From contig CATPBF010000033.1 in NCBI GenBank assembly GCA_955652585.1, positions 1-21,698 on the forward strand: 21,698 bases of DNA. The letters run 5' to 3'. How positions within the stretch are numbered: position 1 is the first letter of the stretch; the number at the start of each line of letters is the position of its first letter. Both the position numbers and the translations under genes were made by a program. The DNA is from Candidatus Dormiibacterota bacterium (GTDB lineage: Bacteria; Chloroflexota; Dormibacteria; Dormibacterales; Dormibacteraceae). Shown in pieces: positions 14,671 to 21,681 of the stretch. The notes below the pieces were generated by a model. It ran no database searches. It saw only the letters and a program-made list of their open reading frames with translations, and had not been told where the DNA came from.

Positions 14671-15208
14671 CTATCACCGCCTGGTCGATGCCGTCTTCCT
14701 CGGCGACGAGGACCTCGATGCGCTCCGAGTCCGACGTGGGGACGTTCTTGCCGATGTAATCGGGACGTATGGGCAGCTCGCGGTGGCCGCGGTCGACCAG
14801 CACGGCCAGTTGGATCGCCCGCGGGCGCCCGAAGTCCATGAGCGCATCCATCGCGGCTCGCGCCGTCCGCCCATGGTGGATGACGTCATCCACGAGCACG
14901 ACCACCTTGCCGTCGATATCCGGCATGACCGACTGTCCGCTGTGCGCGGGTACGCGCAGGTGGCGATCGTCGCGGTGCTTGCTGATGTCGAGCGCACCAA
15001 CAGCGACGGGCGCCCGCTCGAGCTCCATCAAGCTCTCCGCCAACCTGCGCGCGAGGTGGTCGCCCTTCGCCATGACGCCGACCAGCACCAGGTCGCCGGC
15101 GCCGCGGTTGCGTTCCAGGATCTCGTGCGCGATCCGCGACAGCGAGCGGCGGATCTGGTCCGCATCCATGACGGTGGCCTTGAGGCGTCCCTGCTGGATC
15201 GCGCTCAT
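14660..15208 (-). CDS. pyrR: PyrR, pyrimidine operon regulator / uracil phosphoribosyltransferase-like
   Basis: A 182-residue type I phosphoribosyltransferase-fold protein that binds pyr mRNA when UMP/UTP is high and may also have uracil phosphoribosyltransferase activity. The PRPP loop VVVLVDDVIHHGRTARAA is at 102-119, where Bacillus-type PyrR has LYTGRT. The family blocks RAIQLAVLVDRGHRELPIRP and YIGKNVPTSDSE follow. Variations are LVGVMAKGDHLA in place of the usual TRG loop and ISKHRDD in place of ITLYRDD. These may reduce catalytic activity, which is inference. The ATG at 15208 overlaps the pyrB stop by four bases, and its 3' end overlaps carAB. Its presumed RNA target is the pyrB leader at 16149-16163. 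Confidence 0.95.
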   Translation of the reverse strand: MSAIQQGRLKATVMDADQIRRSLSRIAHEILERNRGAGDLVLVGVMAKGDHLARRLAESLMELERAPVAVGALDISKHRDDRHLRVPAHSGQSVMPDIDGKVVVLVDDVIHHGRTARAAMDALMDFGRPRAIQLAVLVDRGHRELPIRPDYIGKNVPTSDSERIEVLVAEEDGIDQAVIVAI

Positions 15209-16131
15209 GCAAGCACCTTGTCCAGGAGCGCCATCCGGATGTAGAGGCCGTTGCGGGCCTGGCGGAAGTAGGCGGCGCGCGGATCCGCGTCGACCTCGGG
15301 AGCGATCTCATCGACCCTGGGCAGCGGGTGCATCACGATCGCCTCCTTCCTCATGCGAGCCAGCGTCGAGGCGTCGATTCGGTAGACGCCCTTGAGGGCG
15401 AGGTAAGAGGCCTCGTCGCTGAAGCGCTCCTTCTGGATGCGCGTCTGGTAGATGACGTCGACCTGAGGCAGGACAGCGTCAAGGTCCTGCGACTCGACCC
15501 ATTGCACATGGTGCTCGTCGAGGTGCTCCTTGATGTCGTCCCTCATCGCCACCTGCGGGGGCGCTACGAAGCAGATTCGGATGTCGCGAAACTTGCTGAG
15601 CAGGTAGGCCAGCGACCTGACCGTGCGGCCGTTCGCGAGGTCCCCCACCATCGCGATGCGGACGCCATCGATGTGGCCGAGCTCATCGCGGATCGTGTAC
15701 AGGTCGAGCAGTGCCTGCGTCGGATGCTGGCCGGGGCCGTCGCCGGCATTGATGACCGGAACCGAGCTCACCGCGGCGGCGCGCCTGGCCGCGCCCTCCT
15801 CGTTGTGACGCAGTACGATGAGGTCGGCGTAGCCGCTCACGATTCGGATGGTGTCCTCGAGGGTTTCGCCCTTTGCGGCCGACGAGAACTCGCGCGCGTT
15901 GTCGGTGCCCATGGTGCGGCCGCCCAGCCGGAGCATCGCAGCCTCGAAGGACAGGCGAGTGCGCGTCGAGGGTTCATAGAACAGTGCTGCCATCACCTGG
16001 CCGTTGAGCCGTCCCGAGAAATGGTGCGGCTGGCGCTTGATCTCGTCGGTTCGATCGAGCAGCTCTTCGAGGAGGGCCCTCGAGAACTGCTGGCTCTCGA
16101 TCACGTGCCGGAGGCGGCTTCCGATGGCCAT
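15205..16131 (-). CDS. pyrB: Aspartate carbamoyltransferase catalytic chain
   Basis: Second enzyme of UMP synthesis, joining carbamoyl phosphate and aspartate to carbamoyl aspartate in the cytoplasm. The 308 residues contain the carbamoyl-phosphate motif FYEPSTRTR (51-59), K87 in SSAAKGET, the HPTQ motif at 136-139, and HPLPRVDEI (268-276), all as in functional enzymes. No pyrI regulatory subunit gene follows. It is the first gene of the operon. ATG at 16131 has an ideal AAGGAGG (16139-16145) seven bases upstream, just behind a PyrR-loop-like hairpin, which suggests control of translation. The 3' end overlaps pyrR (ATGA). Confidence 0.97.
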   Translation of the reverse strand: MAIGSRLRHVIESQQFSRALLEELLDRTDEIKRQPHHFSGRLNGQVMAALFYEPSTRTRLSFEAAMLRLGGRTMGTDNAREFSSAAKGETLEDTIRIVSGYADLIVLRHNEEGAARRAAAVSSVPVINAGDGPGQHPTQALLDLYTIRDELGHIDGVRIAMVGDLANGRTVRSLAYLLSKFRDIRICFVAPPQVAMRDDIKEHLDEHHVQWVESQDLDAVLPQVDVIYQTRIQKERFSDEASYLALKGVYRIDASTLARMRKEAIVMHPLPRVDEIAPEVDADPRAAYFRQARNGLYIRMALLDKVLA

Positions 16132-16138
16132 GAAAAAT

Positions 16139-16145
16139 CCTCCTT
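16139..16145 (-). promoter_or_regulatory. Strong Shine-Dalgarno of pyrB
   Basis: The minus strand reads AAGGAGG with seven bases to the ATG, by far the best ribosome binding site in the window. It sits three bases from the putative PyrR-binding hairpin, so protein bound there could block it. Confidence 0.8.
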
Positions 16146-16148
16146 CCC

Positions 16149-16163
16149 GACCTCTCTTGGATC
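16149..16163 (-). promoter_or_regulatory. Putative PyrR-binding loop in the pyrB leader
   Basis: The transcript reads GAUCCAAGAGAGGUC. It matches the conserved core of PyrR-binding loops (UCC, then an AGAGAGG-type purine-rich loop, then closing pyrimidines). GA..CC pairs with GGUC around the loop, leaving one bulged U. There is no room for a terminator/antiterminator pair before the gene, so repression of translation is the simplest mechanism. Confidence 0.7.
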
Positions 16164-16179
16164 GGACTTAAAGGAACCC

Positions 16180-16194
16180 CGGCGCGTTGCGCCG
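16180..16194 (-). promoter_or_regulatory. 5' hairpin of the pyrB leader
   Basis: CGGCGC-AAC-GCGCCG forms a 6-bp stem that would sit at the extreme 5' end of the leader RNA. It is followed by no T-run, so it is more likely a transcript-stabilising structure than a terminator. Confidence 0.4.
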
Positions 16195-16202
16195 TCATGC
16201 GA

Positions 16203-16231
16203 AGTTTATCAGCTACCGTTGTTTACGTGAA
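16203..16231 (-). promoter_or_regulatory. Candidate promoter of the pyr operon
   Basis: The minus strand has TTCACG (16226-16231) and TAAACT (16203-16208) separated by exactly 17 bases, each 4/6 to the sigma-70-type consensus, in a locally AT-rich patch. Transcription would begin near 16196, giving a leader of about 65 bases that carries both hairpins. Confidence 0.5.
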
Positions 16232-16568
16232 TAAACGGCCGGGGCACGTCGTGGTCACGACCGAGGTCGCGGTCTGCTCCTTCTGCGGCCGCCCCCGCAC
16301 CTTGCGGCACGAAGAGCATCAGCTCGGCACGCTCGTGCGCACGATCATCACCTGCGAGACCTGCCACCGCACGCTGTCGAGCAGGATCGGCGTCGCCGCC
16401 ACGGCACCGGCCGACCCTGAACCCGTCGCGGGAGAACCCGCGCCCGCGGCGGAACCCGCTGCCGCTGCGCCGAAGGCGGCCGAACGGCCCGCCAAATCAA
16501 TCGTGCACCGCAAGGCCGCGGCCACGAAAGCAACTACGTCGAAGAGCCGACCCAAGAAGACCAAGTGA
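16227..16568 (+). CDS. Zinc-ribbon protein with basic Ala/Pro-rich tail
   Basis: A 113-residue protein of unknown function. C17-x2-C20 (CSFCGRP) and C43-x2-C46 (ITCETCHR) make a four-cysteine zinc ribbon in the N-terminal half. Residues 56-85 are Ala/Pro/Glu-rich and likely disordered. The end is basic (KSIVHRKAAA, then TSKSRPKKTK), which could contact nucleic acid. GTG at 16227 was chosen over the in-frame ATG at 16197, because the bases between carry AT-rich codons (TTA, TCA) and overlap the pyr promoter. TACCGT at 16214-16219 also ends seven bases before the GTG. The stop overlaps the ABC ATPase start (GTGA), so the two are coupled. A regulatory role for the transporter is possible but not shown. 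Confidence 0.72.
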   Translation: MNKRPGHVVVTTEVAVCSFCGRPRTLRHEEHQLGTLVRTIITCETCHRTLSSRIGVAATAPADPEPVAGEPAPAAEPAAAAPKAAERPAKSIVHRKAAATKATTSKSRPKKTK

Positions 16569-17290
16569 CCGAGGCGGCGGTCGTGGTCGAGCGTCTCGAG
16601 AAGACGCTCGGAAAGAACAAGGTTCTGCGAGGCATCTCGTTTTCAGCCCAGCCCGGCGAGATCTTCGGGTTGCTCGGACCCAACGGCGCCGGAAAGACGA
16701 CCACGCTGCGCATCATCTGCACGCTGCTGTCGCCGGACAGTGGAAGGGTCGAGGTCCTAGGCTTCGATACTCGCACGGCCCCGCAAGAGGTCCGAAAGCG
16801 CGTCGGCGTCGTGACGGCCGACATCGGAATCTATCCACGCCTGTCTGCGCGCGAGAACATCGCCTACTTCGCCCAGCTCAGCGGTGTGCCCGACGCCGAC
16901 CTGAAACGTCGCGTCGATGCGGTCATCGAGCGCCTCGACGTCAACTCGTTTGCCGACCAGAGGGCCGAGAGTCTGTCATCTGGGCAAAAGCAGAAGCTCG
17001 CGATTGCCCGGGCGATCGTCCACGACCCGCAGGTCCTGATGTTCGACGAGCCCACATCCAACCTCGATGTGCTCGCCTCCAGAGAAGTGCGCGAGTTCAT
17101 GGTCGAGTCGAAAGAGCGCGGCAAGTGCGTGATCTTCTCGACCCACGTGATGCACGACGCCGAGCGGCTGTGTGACCGCCTCGCGATCTTGCATCAGGGC
17201 CAGGTAGTGGCGAGCGGATCCACGGCCGAGGTGCGGGGCGCTCGCCGGGACCTGGAGGATGCATTCCTCGAGCTGGTCGGAGTCAAGTAA
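16565..17290 (+). CDS. ABC transporter ATP-binding protein, NatA-like
   Basis: A 241-residue ATPase of an ABC-2 type exporter, energising the membrane protein encoded next. Walker A is GPNGAGKTT (38-46), the signature is LSSGQKQKLAIARA (137-150), Walker B with the catalytic glutamate is VLMFDEPTSNLD (157-168, E162), and the switch histidine is H194 (STHVM). The sequence is closest in style to NatA, the Na+-efflux ATPase of Bacillus, including FDTRTAPQEVRKRVGVVTAD and the C-terminal DLEDAFLELVG. The cargo could be Na+ or another small molecule. GTG at 16565 overlaps the upstream stop by four bases, and the stop shares one base with the permease ATG (TAATG). Confidence 0.93.
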   Translation: MTEAAVVVERLEKTLGKNKVLRGISFSAQPGEIFGLLGPNGAGKTTTLRIICTLLSPDSGRVEVLGFDTRTAPQEVRKRVGVVTADIGIYPRLSARENIAYFAQLSGVPDADLKRRVDAVIERLDVNSFADQRAESLSSGQKQKLAIARAIVHDPQVLMFDEPTSNLDVLASREVREFMVESKERGKCVIFSTHVMHDAERLCDRLAILHQGQVVASGSTAEVRGARRDLEDAFLELVGVK

Positions 17291-18423
17291 TGCGAACGGC
17301 CTGGATCGTCTACAAGAAAGAGATCACCGAAATCCTGCGCGACCGCCGCACCCTCATGGCGATCGGCCTCGCCGCACTGGCAACGCCGATTGTGCTCGGC
17401 GTGATCTCGCAGGTCGCCACCAAAACCGCCACCCAGGAGTACACGATCGGCTACGCCGGCGACGTCCCGACAGGGCTCGACGGGCTGCTCCGCGCGACGA
17501 GCCTGAAGCTGGTGCCGGTGTCCGATCCCGCGGCGGCGGCCGCGCGTCAGGTGGACATTGGCGTGGCCTTCAAACCGGGCGAGATCGACGAGTACTACGA
17601 CCCCAGCCGCCAGAGCGCGCAGATCGCCGACACCCGCCTGCGGACGGTGCTCGGGCAGTACAGCGCGGCGCAGGCGGCGGCCGCCCTGCAGCAGCGTGGC
17701 ATCGACCCCGGCATCCTGACGCCCGTACGGATCGTGGCCCACCCGCTCAGCTCGCCGATCCAGGCCGCGTCCAACGCCTTTCTCAGCTTCTTCCTCCCCT
17801 ACATCCTCATCACCATGATCCTGACCGGCGGTTTTTCGGCCGCGCTCGACAGCTCGGCTGGGGAGCGCGAACGCAGGACGTTGGAGAGTCTGCTGCTGAC
17901 GCCGGCTCCTCGCAGCCGCATCCTCCTGGGCAAGATCGGGGCCATCACGACCATCAGCCTCGTAGCCGCCGTGGCCGCGATCGGGTCGATGTTTGTCGCG
18001 CTCGCTCAGATCTCGCTGCCGAGGGAGTCCGGAATCGGACACTTCACACTCAGCCCGGTGGCGGTGCCCGTGATGGTGTGGGTCGCGATCTTGATCGCCG
18101 TCAGCTTCAGCGCCGTCACGCTCGCGCTCGGGACCCTGGCGAAGACGTTCCGCCAGGGCCAGGCCTACGTCACGCCCCTGTACTTCATCACCATCTTCCC
18201 GGCGTCGATCATCCTGTTCATCCCTGACTTCAACCCGAGCCTGGCGTACTACCTGATCCCGATCCTCAATGCCGTGCTGGTGCTGCGGGACGCCATCGTT
18301 CACAACGCCGTGGAGTGGCCGACGCTCGTGGTGACCTCGATCAGCCTGGTCGCGACTGGGGCGCTGGCGTGGTACGCGGCGCTGCGGCTCTTCACGCGCG
18401 AAGCCCTGCTTACACGCTCGTAG
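17290..18423 (+). CDS. ABC-2 type permease, NatB-like
   Basis: A 377-residue membrane partner of the NatA-like ATPase. One helix lies near the N-terminus (about 22-42), then a large extracytoplasmic domain of about 120 residues, then five or so helices from about 163 to the end. The cytoplasmic coupling motif GERERRTLESLLLTPAPRSR (191-210) is the characteristic ABC-2/NatB sequence. This layout fits NatB-like exporters, which extrude Na+ or other small substrates; specificity cannot be read from sequence. The ATG at 17290 shares a base with the preceding stop. An antisense frame of 412 codons across this gene is Arg/Asp-rich shadow. Confidence 0.9.
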   Translation: MRTAWIVYKKEITEILRDRRTLMAIGLAALATPIVLGVISQVATKTATQEYTIGYAGDVPTGLDGLLRATSLKLVPVSDPAAAAARQVDIGVAFKPGEIDEYYDPSRQSAQIADTRLRTVLGQYSAAQAAAALQQRGIDPGILTPVRIVAHPLSSPIQAASNAFLSFFLPYILITMILTGGFSAALDSSAGERERRTLESLLLTPAPRSRILLGKIGAITTISLVAAVAAIGSMFVALAQISLPRESGIGHFTLSPVAVPVMVWVAILIAVSFSAVTLALGTLAKTFRQGQAYVTPLYFITIFPASIILFIPDFNPSLAYYLIPILNAVLVLRDAIVHNAVEWPTLVVTSISLVATGALAWYAALRLFTREALLTRS

Positions 18424-18455
18424 TGCTGTCACACTGTTGGTGAGAGGCAGTGGTC

Positions 18456-18743
18456 ATGCAGCGCGACGATCGGCTTCGCAGCCTGGAGCGGAAGAGCATG
18501 GAGTCGATCTTTGCTCCCCTGGACGCAAACGAGCCTCTGCCGCGCGAGCTCCTGAAAGACGCTCGTAGGTATAAGACCCTCGGCCGTTGGGAGCTGGCGG
18601 GCGCACTCTGGCTGCCGGCGGTGGTCGTCGTACTGTTTCTCGGCGCCTTGACCGACGTCGGTACGACCATAGCGCTCGGCGCCGTGGGCCTCCTCTTGCT
18701 CGGTTTCGTCGTGTTCGCCATCACCGGTCGGCGTCGCCGCTGA
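18456..18743 (+). CDS. Small two-helix membrane protein
   Basis: A 95-residue protein of unknown function. The first 45 residues are charged (RDDRLRSLERKSMESIFAPL, then DANEPLPRELLKDARRYKTL) and probably cytoplasmic. Two hydrophobic segments follow at about 51-69 and 72-91, ending in the basic GRRRR. ATG at 18456 is preferred to the in-frame GTG at 18450 because GAGAGG (18442-18447) is eight bases before the ATG but only two before the GTG. It follows natB by 32 bases and precedes the thiolase by 27 bases on the same strand. The charged N-terminus with a helical hairpin resembles no family I can name. Confidence 0.68.
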   Translation: MQRDDRLRSLERKSMESIFAPLDANEPLPRELLKDARRYKTLGRWELAGALWLPAVVVVLFLGALTDVGTTIALGAVGLLLLGFVVFAITGRRRR

Positions 18744-18770
18744 AATAGCGGATCTCGACAAGGGGTAATA

Positions 18771-19943
18771 ATGCGAGCCATGAATGGAGCCGTGATTGCT
18801 GCTTTGGGCCGTTCTCCTATCGGCCGCGCTCGCAAAGGGTCTCTGGTCGACGTCCGGCCCGACGACCTCGCGTCCTACGTAGTCACCAAAGTGCTTGAGC
18901 AGCTGCCGCAGCTCGAGCGCTCCGAGATCGAAGACCTCATCTGCGGCTGCGGCCTGCCCGGGGGCGAGCAGGGCCATAACCTCGGCCGAGCAGTGTCGAT
19001 CCTCAGCCGGCTCGACGTCCCCGGCGTCACCGTCAACCGCTATTGCTCGTCATCGCTCATGACCACCCGAATCGCCGCACACGCCATCGAGGCCGGCGAA
19101 GGCGACGTCTTCCTGTCTGTCGGCGTGGAGTGCGTGTCGCGCTACGGCAGCGGCTATCCCGATGCGCCGGACACGTACAACGCAAGGCTCGTGCCCGGAA
19201 ACGCCGAAGAGTACCCGGACATATACATCTCCATGGGCCAGACGGCCGAGAACGTGGCTCGCCGCGAGAAGATCAGCCGCGAGGAGCAGGACCGCTACGC
19301 CGTGAAGAGCCAGAACGCGGCAGTGAAGGCGCGAGACAACGGCTTCTTCGACCGCGAGATCATCCCGGTGCCGTTGCCCAACGGCCAGATGTTCAGCAAA
19401 GACGACGGCCCCCGGCCGGGGACGACCATGGAAGTCCTGGCGACCCTCAAGCCGGCGTTCCGCGACGACGGCACCGTGACGGCGGGCAATTCGTGCCCGC
19501 TCAACGACGGCGCCGCCGCGGTGGTCGTGATGTCCGAGCGCCGGGCCAAGGAGCTGGGCATCAAACCCCTGGCCCGCGTGGTCTCGACTGGCCTGACCGC
19601 GCTCGAGCCTGAGTTCATGGGCCTTGGTCCCATCGAAGCCTCGAAGCAAGCGCTCAAGCGCGCCAAGATGACGATCGACGACATCGACATCGTCGAGATC
19701 AACGAAGCCTTCGCCGCACAGGTCATCCCGTCGGCGCGAGGGATCGGAGTCGATCCGTTCAGCGACAAGCTCAACCCGCACGGCGGGGCGATTGCGCTGG
19801 GCCACCCGTTCGGGATGACCGGCGCCCGCATCCTGTGCACGTTGCTCAACGGCCTGCGGGAAAGGGACAAGACCTACGGGCTCGAGACGATGTGCGTCGG
19901 CGGAGGCCAGGGCATGGCCATGATCGTGGAGCGCCTGAACTAA
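18771..19943 (+). CDS. Thiolase (acetyl-CoA C-acyltransferase)
   Basis: A 390-residue thiolase that cleaves 3-ketoacyl-CoA with CoA in beta-oxidation, or condenses acyl-CoAs in the reverse direction. The nucleophile is C92 in VNRYCSSSL. H345 in ALGHPFGMTGAR and C375 in MCVGGGQGMA complete the active site, with NEAFAAQ in between as the family signature and HGGAIALGHP at 337-346. The FadA/acetyl-CoA acetyltransferase group fits best, but biosynthetic versus degradative use cannot be decided. No acyl-CoA dehydrogenase, hydratase or dehydrogenase gene is adjacent. ATG at 18771 has AAGGGG (18760-18765) five bases upstream; the second ATG at 18780 is less well placed. It converges on the lipoprotein gene with 13 bases between stops. 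Confidence 0.94.
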   Translation: MRAMNGAVIAALGRSPIGRARKGSLVDVRPDDLASYVVTKVLEQLPQLERSEIEDLICGCGLPGGEQGHNLGRAVSILSRLDVPGVTVNRYCSSSLMTTRIAAHAIEAGEGDVFLSVGVECVSRYGSGYPDAPDTYNARLVPGNAEEYPDIYISMGQTAENVARREKISREEQDRYAVKSQNAAVKARDNGFFDREIIPVPLPNGQMFSKDDGPRPGTTMEVLATLKPAFRDDGTVTAGNSCPLNDGAAAVVVMSERRAKELGIKPLARVVSTGLTALEPEFMGLGPIEASKQALKRAKMTIDDIDIVEINEAFAAQVIPSARGIGVDPFSDKLNPHGGAIALGHPFGMTGARILCTLLNGLRERDKTYGLETMCVGGGQGMAMIVERLN

Positions 19944-19956
19944 GACCGCCTCGTAA

Positions 19957-21177
19957 CTACGGTCCCGTGGAAGCGGATGCTCCCACCAGGGGAGCCAGCA
20001 GGTCAGTGAGTGCGACGGCGCGCTCGCTTCCAGTGGCCGAGTCATACGCGAACACCTTGCCGGTCGGGTTGTTGCCGCCATAGCAATTGGCGCAATCGAC
20101 CAGCTCGCTGGTCCAGATCACCGCCCCGCTGACGAACAGCGGATAGATGCGTTGACCCGAGGCGCGCATGGTCGTTGCGACGCCGGTCCTAGTGTCCATG
20201 ACGTTCAAGGTGAAGGTCGTGCCGACAGGGGACGTGAGGTACGCGATGCCTTGAGCGTCGGGTGACACGCTCGGCTCGAGCCAACCCGATTGCAACACCG
20301 CAACCGGCGCGCTGCCCCGTATCCATTTGTAGACCCTGCCGTCGCCGCCGTCGTAAAAGAGCGATGTCCCTGCCCAGACGGCCCACGAGGCCTTGTCGGC
20401 CGAGACCACGCGCGAGCCTTGCAGGTCGAAGACCTGAAGGTTTGGAACGGTGGGGTCGAACCGATTGGCCTCGTAGTCGACAGCCATGACCAGAGAGCCG
20501 TCCGGAGAGAATTCGACGTTGGGACCGCCGAACCCATAGATCGTGCCCCCATGGCCGCCGGCGGGCGGGAAGGTGACAAGATTTCGCGCGCCCGACGGGC
20601 CTGAGAGTCGCGCGCTTTCGGTACCGTCCCCGCCCGAAACCATGGTTGCAAGCGAGGCGCGATCGGGGCTGAGGCTCGCCAGAAACGCGCCGCGATCCAG
20701 CTCACGCAAGGTGGTTATCGATCCGCGCGCGACATTCACCTCCAGAAGGCGATACGCCTGGCCAGAGACAGTCAACAGGAAATCGCTGGTCCCTAGCCAC
20801 TGGATTGGCTGTAGGGGATACGGCGCGTTGTTGAGGGTGCACACGAGCCTTGGCGCGAAAGGGTCGGCGACGTCAAGCACGTCCAGCGACGTGTATCCGG
20901 CCAGCGAATATTGCAGGGCGACCACCAGTTGGTGACCGACCTGGTACTGGTTGGGGCAGACGAGGGATGGTGCAGGAACGGGCAGAAGGCTCGGCTGGGC
21001 TGTCGGCGTCGGGCTGGGAGGGGTCGGCTCGGCCGACACCGCCGGTGACGCCGAAGCGGTGGCCGCGGGAGGGGCCACCAGGGTAGGCGAAGCACTGGCG
21101 TTGGGGGTGCCGGCGCTCGCGCACCCCGCGACCAGAGTGCAAAGCGCGAGCCAAACCAGAGCCTTGGGAAGCGCCAT
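19957..21177 (-). CDS. Beta-propeller-like lipoprotein
   Basis: A 406-residue exported protein. Residues 1-18 form a signal with the lipobox LVAGC, so C19 is likely lipidated. A Pro/Ser/Thr/Ala linker of about 50 residues (ASASPTLVAPP, then PTPPSPTPTAQ) projects the domain from the membrane. The rest contains repeated strand pairs of WD40/PD40 (TolB-like) type: SLDVLDVADPFAPRLVCTL, FLASLSPDRASLATM, VEFSPDGSLVMAVDYEANRF, PSVSPDAQGIAYLTS and LNVMDTRTGVATT. A CANC pair lies near the C-terminus (VDCANCYGG). ATG at 21177 is preferred to TTG at 21189, since it gives a short n-region before the hydrophobic core. It follows the MarR gene by 48 bases on the same strand, so MarR may control it. The ligand is unknown. 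Confidence 0.8.
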   Translation of the reverse strand: MALPKALVWLALCTLVAGCASAGTPNASASPTLVAPPAATASASPAVSAEPTPPSPTPTAQPSLLPVPAPSLVCPNQYQVGHQLVVALQYSLAGYTSLDVLDVADPFAPRLVCTLNNAPYPLQPIQWLGTSDFLLTVSGQAYRLLEVNVARGSITTLRELDRGAFLASLSPDRASLATMVSGGDGTESARLSGPSGARNLVTFPPAGGHGGTIYGFGGPNVEFSPDGSLVMAVDYEANRFDPTVPNLQVFDLQGSRVVSADKASWAVWAGTSLFYDGGDGRVYKWIRGSAPVAVLQSGWLEPSVSPDAQGIAYLTSPVGTTFTLNVMDTRTGVATTMRASGQRIYPLFVSGAVIWTSELVDCANCYGGNNPTGKVFAYDSATGSERAVALTDLLAPLVGASASTGP

Positions 21178-21225
21178 TTGAATGTGCAACGGCCCGAGCT
21201 CGGGCGGGTTACGAGACGGGGTGCG

Positions 21226-21681
21226 CTAGGCCTTGACGGGGTCCGAAGTCGCTTTCAGGAGCCCGTCGAGGACCCGCCGCAGGAGCTTTCTCAGTGCCGT
21301 CCGCTCCTCAGGGCTGAAGTCGGCAAGGATCTCGTCTTCGAGGGATTCACGCGCCTTCTCGGCGCGTTCGACCGCCACGCGACCTGATCCGGTGACCTCC
21401 ACCAGGTGACGGCGGCGGTCGTTTGAGTCGCGCCTGCGCACCGAGAAACCGGCCGCTTCCAGCTCGTTGAGAAGCAGCACGACGCCGTTGGCGTCGATCA
21501 GGAGGGCCTTCTCGAGCTCCTGCTGGGAGACGCCGCCATGGTCCCGAACGTAGCCCAGGAGCATGAACTGCTTGAGGCGCATGCCCAGGAGCTCTTCCGT
21601 GGTGCGCCGGTGCAGCGCCTTGGAGATCTGCGTGAGCAGCGCGACCAGCCCGGTGTCGGCACCCTTGTCCATCTTGTCCAT
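21226..21681 (-). CDS. MarR family transcriptional regulator
   Basis: A 151-residue winged-helix repressor-type protein that acts as a dimer and usually releases DNA on binding a small phenolic or hydrophobic ligand. The recognition region reads VSQQELEKALLIDANGVVLL, followed by LNELEAAGFSVRRRDSNDRR, where RRRDSNDRRRH is the characteristic wing, and then LVEVTGSGRVAVERAEKA leads into the C-terminal dimerisation helix. ATG at 21681 was chosen because AGGA (21688-21691) lies six bases upstream; GTG at 21696 is possible but has no spaced Shine-Dalgarno inside the window. Its own promoter lies beyond the right edge. The lipoprotein gene follows on the same strand. Confidence 0.92.
   Translation of the reverse strand: MDKMDKGADTGLVALLTQISKALHRRTTEELLGMRLKQFMLLGYVRDHGGVSQQELEKALLIDANGVVLLLNELEAAGFSVRRRDSNDRRRHLVEVTGSGRVAVERAEKARESLEDEILADFSPEERTALRKLLRRVLDGLLKATSDPVKA

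Noticed and set aside
15974..16198. 74-codon frame beginning in the pyrB leader (MTAQRAGVPL...)
   Set aside because: Its ATG lies at about the predicted transcription start, only four bases from the -10 box, and the frame runs across the pyrB coding region in a different phase. A leader peptide that opens the PyrR hairpin is conceivable but unsupported.
17194..18432. Minus-strand frame of 412 codons opposite natB
   Set aside because: Its composition (runs of Arg, Asp and Gly) is that of a shadow frame, and natB has clear helices and the ABC-2 coupling motif.
19944..19956. Bidirectional terminator between thiolase and lipoprotein genes
   Set aside because: Only a 5-bp stem (GACCG/CGGTC) with an 11-base loop can be drawn and there is no T-run.
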